NCBI GenBank assembly: GCA_017960585.1
Contig: JAGCYX010000068.1
Coordinates: 1 to 45,585 of the forward strand
DNA from: Bacteroidales bacterium
GTDB taxonomy: Bacteria; Bacteroidota; Bacteroidia; Bacteroidales; UBA932
Reading direction: 5' to 3'
DNA length: 45,585 bases
The position numbers and the translations under genes are program-made. Under the pieces are notes generated by a model. The model was given only the letters and a program-made list of their open reading frames with translations. It did no database searches and was not told where the DNA came from. Below are positions 44,401 through 45,585 of the stretch, piece by piece (the first letter of the stretch is position 1; every line of letters starts with the position of its first letter).

Positions 44401-44732
44401 GAGAGCGTGGCGTTGAGGGCATACGGCTCAGCAAGCTGGAGCGTGATGTCCGTGTAGGTCACGTTGTTGTAGCCCAGGCAGCTGACCTCGACGGTGTACG
44501 GGCCACCGGCGCGCATACCGTTGATGAAGAAGCGGCCTTCGGCATTGGCCACAGCGTAATACTGCGTGCCGGAAGGCGTGTGCACTGCCACGACGGTGGC
44601 GCCGGGGACACCCTCGCCCTGCTGATCGGAAACCTTACCGTTCAGCGTGGAGGTCGTCACCTGCGCAGCGGCAGACACGACAAAAAGCATTGCCGCGAAA
44701 GACAGCAATAAACTCTTGATAGCTTGTTTCAT
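41421..44732 (-). CDS. Oar-like TonB-dependent outer-membrane receptor
   Basis: An 1103-residue outer-membrane transporter. Signal peptide (to AAAQ, about residue 24), a carboxypeptidase-regulatory-like domain (about 26-112; LNGKVSDQQGEGVPGATVVA), a plug (about 125-270; PTVSRSITDVTRLSPYGGNG, FTVDGANFNNNFG, IEEMQVVISPYDVRQTNFIGGGVNAITKSGTN) and a large barrel ending LKYLFN. The plug text and RTNFIGGGVN region are those of Oar-type receptors, not SusC. No TonB box could be fixed. It would import a substrate bound by the lipoprotein encoded next to it, with energy from TonB-ExbBD encoded elsewhere. Confidence 0.92.
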   Translation of the reverse strand: MKQAIKSLLLSFAAMLFVVSAAAQVTTSTLNGKVSDQQGEGVPGATVVAVHTPSGTQYYAVANAEGRFFINGMRAGGPYTVEVSCLGYNNVTYTDITLQLAEPYALNATLSDDTQMLSEAIVISEAASKFAAEKTGAATNINSAQITSLPTVSRSITDVTRLSPYGGNGMSFAGSDGRLANFTVDGANFNNNFGLSDGLPGGGTPISIDAIEEMQVVISPYDVRQTNFIGGGVNAITKSGTNTFKGTAYIYHRNENMRGDAVDGEQLPGARDKDRNTTYGFTLGGPIVKNKLFFFANFEKSMTPTVVNRWHGSTDGKADADNFISRTTVSDLQTVSNFVKSKYGYDTGSWTDFPANEDNMKILARIDWNISDKHKLALRYNYTLNNKWNSPNASSMDGGTRMASARMSKNSMSFANSMYSMQNIVHTFSLDLNSRLTDNLSNQFLATYSKLDDVRGTNSEEFPHIDILDGDVREEGATPDIYMALGYELFTWNNAVHNTVANVKDDLTYYMGDHKFTGGVSFEYQMADNQYMRNGSGYYRYDSLSDFLNGATPEIVCLTYGYDGEQKPAARVQFYKAGIYAQDEWNVNDRFKLTGGIRLDGLFFNNSDLMTNAAIYKLNYYPKINNYEETHIDTGKWPTSKVTVSPRIGFNWDVLGDKTLKVRGGTGLFSGRLPLVFFTNMPTNGGLVQYQAQINAKNAAKNGFSMDVFNGGLVTEGGKATISALYNKLVGLGYPSTVKPEDGTVPSAVNAVDPKFRMPQVWKTSLAIDYSFPTSFPFSIEVEGIFNKTINAVSISDWSMKDVAGFARFNGVDNRPIYNNFRNNTKAFVLENTSKGYGWSANVTLNARPIEGLSLMAAYTHTVSKEITGMPGSAAESAFTYVPTVEGPNYIQLHNSQYVTPDRVIASATHNDNSGNHFSLIYEAWRGGYNYSYMMVNDMNGDGYNYDAIYIPTDQEVSSGAFRFVSNDDAARFMDFVHGDAYLSKHQGQYAEAYSVYSPWVHRVDFSYKHDFSVKIGNTINTLQLSVDIKNLLNLFNSSWGVSKYMNPNIVEGRILKYEGVDAEGYATFSTPSTINANTQIWTSNHSLGQCWYASIGLKYLFN

Positions 44733-44801
44733 GATTTTGATAATATGGTGATAATGAATTGTTTAACTGTCAAATTATCCCGTAGGGTCCATTTTGTGCC
44801 G

Positions 44802-44833
44802 CAAAGATAGTTTACGTTTTTGACTTGAACAAT
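44802..44833 (-). promoter_or_regulatory. Promoter for the TonB receptor gene
   Basis: On the minus strand ATTG (44833-44830), 20 bases, TATCTTTG (44809-44802). The -7 box is an exact match and the -33 box 3 of 4. Predicts a leader of about 65 bases. Confidence 0.65.
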
Positions 44834-44865
44834 CACTTTCCGGTTTTTTTATCAACAAAAAACGC

Positions 44866-44873
44866 TATCTTTG
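44866..44873 (+). promoter_or_regulatory. -7 box for metK
   Basis: TATCTTTG fits TAnnTTTG exactly; a run of T (44844-44850) lies at the -33 distance but has no G. Transcription would start a few bases later, just ahead of the riboswitch. Confidence 0.6.
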
Positions 44874-44894
44874 CGGCGATTTATCAACAACAAT

Positions 44895-44942
44895 ACGAGG
44901 ACAGATTTGACTGCTTGCAACCTCGTCAAAAATGCTAAAAAG
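44895..44942 (+). promoter_or_regulatory. SAM-II riboswitch in the metK leader
   Basis: ACGAGG (44895-44900) pairs with CCTCGT (44921-44926) to form P1. The loop holds GATTTGAC and TTGCAA, and the 3' segment is GCTAAAAAG (44934-44942), directly in front of the ATG at 44943. These blocks, in this order and spacing, match the SAM-II (SAM-alpha) consensus I recall: P1, GATTTnAC, TTGCAA just before the 3' P1 strand, then AAA and GCTAAAAAGG forming the pseudoknot. The ribosome site would lie in the pseudoknot, so SAM would shut off translation of the enzyme that makes it. Confidence 0.85.
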
Positions 44943-45585
44943 ATGAACTACCTCTTCACATCGGAGTCCGTCTCCGAAGGTCATCCCGACAAGGTCGCTG
45001 ACCAGATTTCCGACGCCATTCTCGACGAATTCCTCCGGCAGGATCCGGAGGCGCACGTCGCCTGTGAAACCTTCTGCACCGCCGGCCTGGTGGTCGTGGG
45101 CGGCGAGGTCAACTCCGACCGCGCCTACGTGGACATCCCCGGCACGGCGCGCCGCGTGATTTCGCGCATCGGCTACACCAAGGCCGAGTACGGCTTCGAC
45201 GCCGCCTCCTGCGGCGTCATTTCCACCATCCACGAACAGAGCGCCGACATCGATCGCGGCGTCGTGCGCGAAGAGCCTGCCGAGCAGGGCGCCGGCGACC
45301 AGGGCATGATGTTCGGCTACGCCAGCACGGACACCGAGGAGTATATGCCCCTCGCCCTGTCCCTGTCGCACAAACTCCTGCAGACGCTCGCCGACATCCG
45401 GCACGAAGCAGATCCTTCACCTGTTTCACAGGTTCAGGATGACACACTTTGTCATTCTGAGCGCAGCGAAGAATCTCGACGCATGTGGTACCTGCGCACG
45501 GACGCCAAGTCCCAGTTCACCATCCAGTTCACGGGACGTCGCACCCCCGTGCGCGTGCACACAATCGTGCTCAGCACGCAGCACG
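44943..45585 (+). CDS. metK: S-adenosylmethionine synthetase (partial)
   Basis: Makes SAM from methionine and ATP. The first 214 residues are in the window. Seen: [28 protein letters not shown]-like segment (ACETFCTAG), [14 protein letters not shown] and [12 protein letters not shown] with the ATP-binding loop. After [11 protein letters not shown], about 23 residues (156-178, with CHSERSEES) from a palindromic repeat come in ahead of [15 protein letters not shown], where normal MetK has a short turn (by recall). The frame is open to the window edge. The insert lies in a surface turn between a helix and a strand, so the enzyme is probably functional. Confidence 0.95.
   Translation, partial: MNYLFTSESVSEGHPDKVADQISDAILDEFLRQDPEAHVACETFCTAGLVVVGGEVNSDRAYVDIPGTARRVISRIGYTKAEYGFDAASCGVISTIHEQSADIDRGVVREEPAEQGAGDQGMMFGYASTDTEEYMPLALSLSHKLLQTLADIRHEADPSPVSQVQDDTLCHSERSEESRRMWYLRTDAKSQFTIQFTGRRTPVRVHTIVLSTQH
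45410..45476 (+). repeat. Palindromic repeat (CHSERSEES type) inside metK
   Basis: AGATCCTTC at the left and GAAGAATCT at the right pair; inside, TTCAGGATGACA pairs with TGTCATTCTGA. This is the repeat whose translation CHSERSEES is seen in many predicted proteins of Bacteroidota and other phyla, usually between genes. Here it lies within the open frame of an essential gene. Confidence 0.85.

Noticed and set aside
41475..44711. A very long open frame on the plus strand opposite the TonB receptor
   Set aside because: It is the mirror of a GC-rich gene with strong codon bias; its translation is Val/Gly/Asp/His-rich without any domain, while the minus strand encodes a full receptor.
35240..44732. 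Classical SusC/SusD polysaccharide utilisation locus
   Set aside because: The receptor is Oar-like and there is no SusD protein or glycosidase; the enzymes are nucleases and a peptidase.

Overview
The window looks like a chromosomal segment of a GC-rich member of the Bacteroidales (Bacteroidota). The signs are: lipoprotein signal peptides with Bacteroidota-style lipoboxes, an Oar-like TonB-dependent receptor, BACON and FISUMP domains, a YARHG domain, an AzgA-type purine permease next to a DUF5020/Tsx-like channel, and promoters of the Bacteroides type (TTTG, 19-21 bases, TAnnTTTG) in front of several genes. No tRNA, rRNA, CRISPR array, transposase, integrase or phage gene was seen. Species cannot be named from the sequence alone.

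Layout. 1-0.8 kb: 3' end of rpoC and its terminator. 0.9-9.3 kb: a sulfur and methionine block with cysE (+), metY-cysK (-), a divergent Lrp/AsnC regulator, metF and metH (+). 9.3-14.6 kb: a minus-strand operon cysS - 101-aa protein - U32 hydroxylase-like protein - secreted GH31 glycosidase. 14.7-17.9 kb: a membrane-tethered TPR/LuxR regulator, divergent from a 39-aa peptide gene and a fimbrillin-like/FISUMP surface lipoprotein. 18.1-23.2 kb: a tight six-gene plus-strand operon of exported proteins (one with a zinc ribbon, one with a YARHG domain) with exonuclease III in the middle. 23.2-27.2 kb: rdgB (-), then polyprenyl synthase - rsgA - MATE exporter (+). 27.2-29.9 kb: a compact purine uptake and salvage operon (apt, outer-membrane channel, AzgA permease). 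30-32.1 kb: RNase R. 32.3-34.8 kb: gpmI-manA. 35.2-44.7 kb: a run of genes on the minus strand encoding an Oar-like TonB-dependent receptor, a BACON/OB-fold lipoprotein, a BACON/OB/NUC1 endonuclease lipoprotein, an endonuclease/exonuclease/phosphatase lipoprotein and an M3 peptidase lipoprotein. 44.9 kb to the end: metK (partial) behind what looks like a SAM-II riboswitch.

The two most interesting things are these. First, the 35.2-44.7 kb locus has the composition expected for capture, cutting and import of an extracellular polymer, most simply nucleic acid; the same OB-like module occurs four times across two of its lipoproteins, and a terminator overlapping an internal promoter divides it into two transcription units. 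Second, several families of small palindromic repeats are scattered through the window. They lie in spacers, where some double as terminators, and also inside housekeeping coding sequences without breaking the frame: three in metH and one each in rdgB, rnr, manA and metK. One more supplies the stop codon of the M3 peptidase. This resembles the in-frame palindromic elements known from Rickettsia.

The sulfur genes at the two ends form one pathway: CysE/CysK make cysteine, MetY makes homocysteine from sulfide, MetF and MetH methylate it, and MetK converts methionine to SAM, whose level the riboswitch would read.
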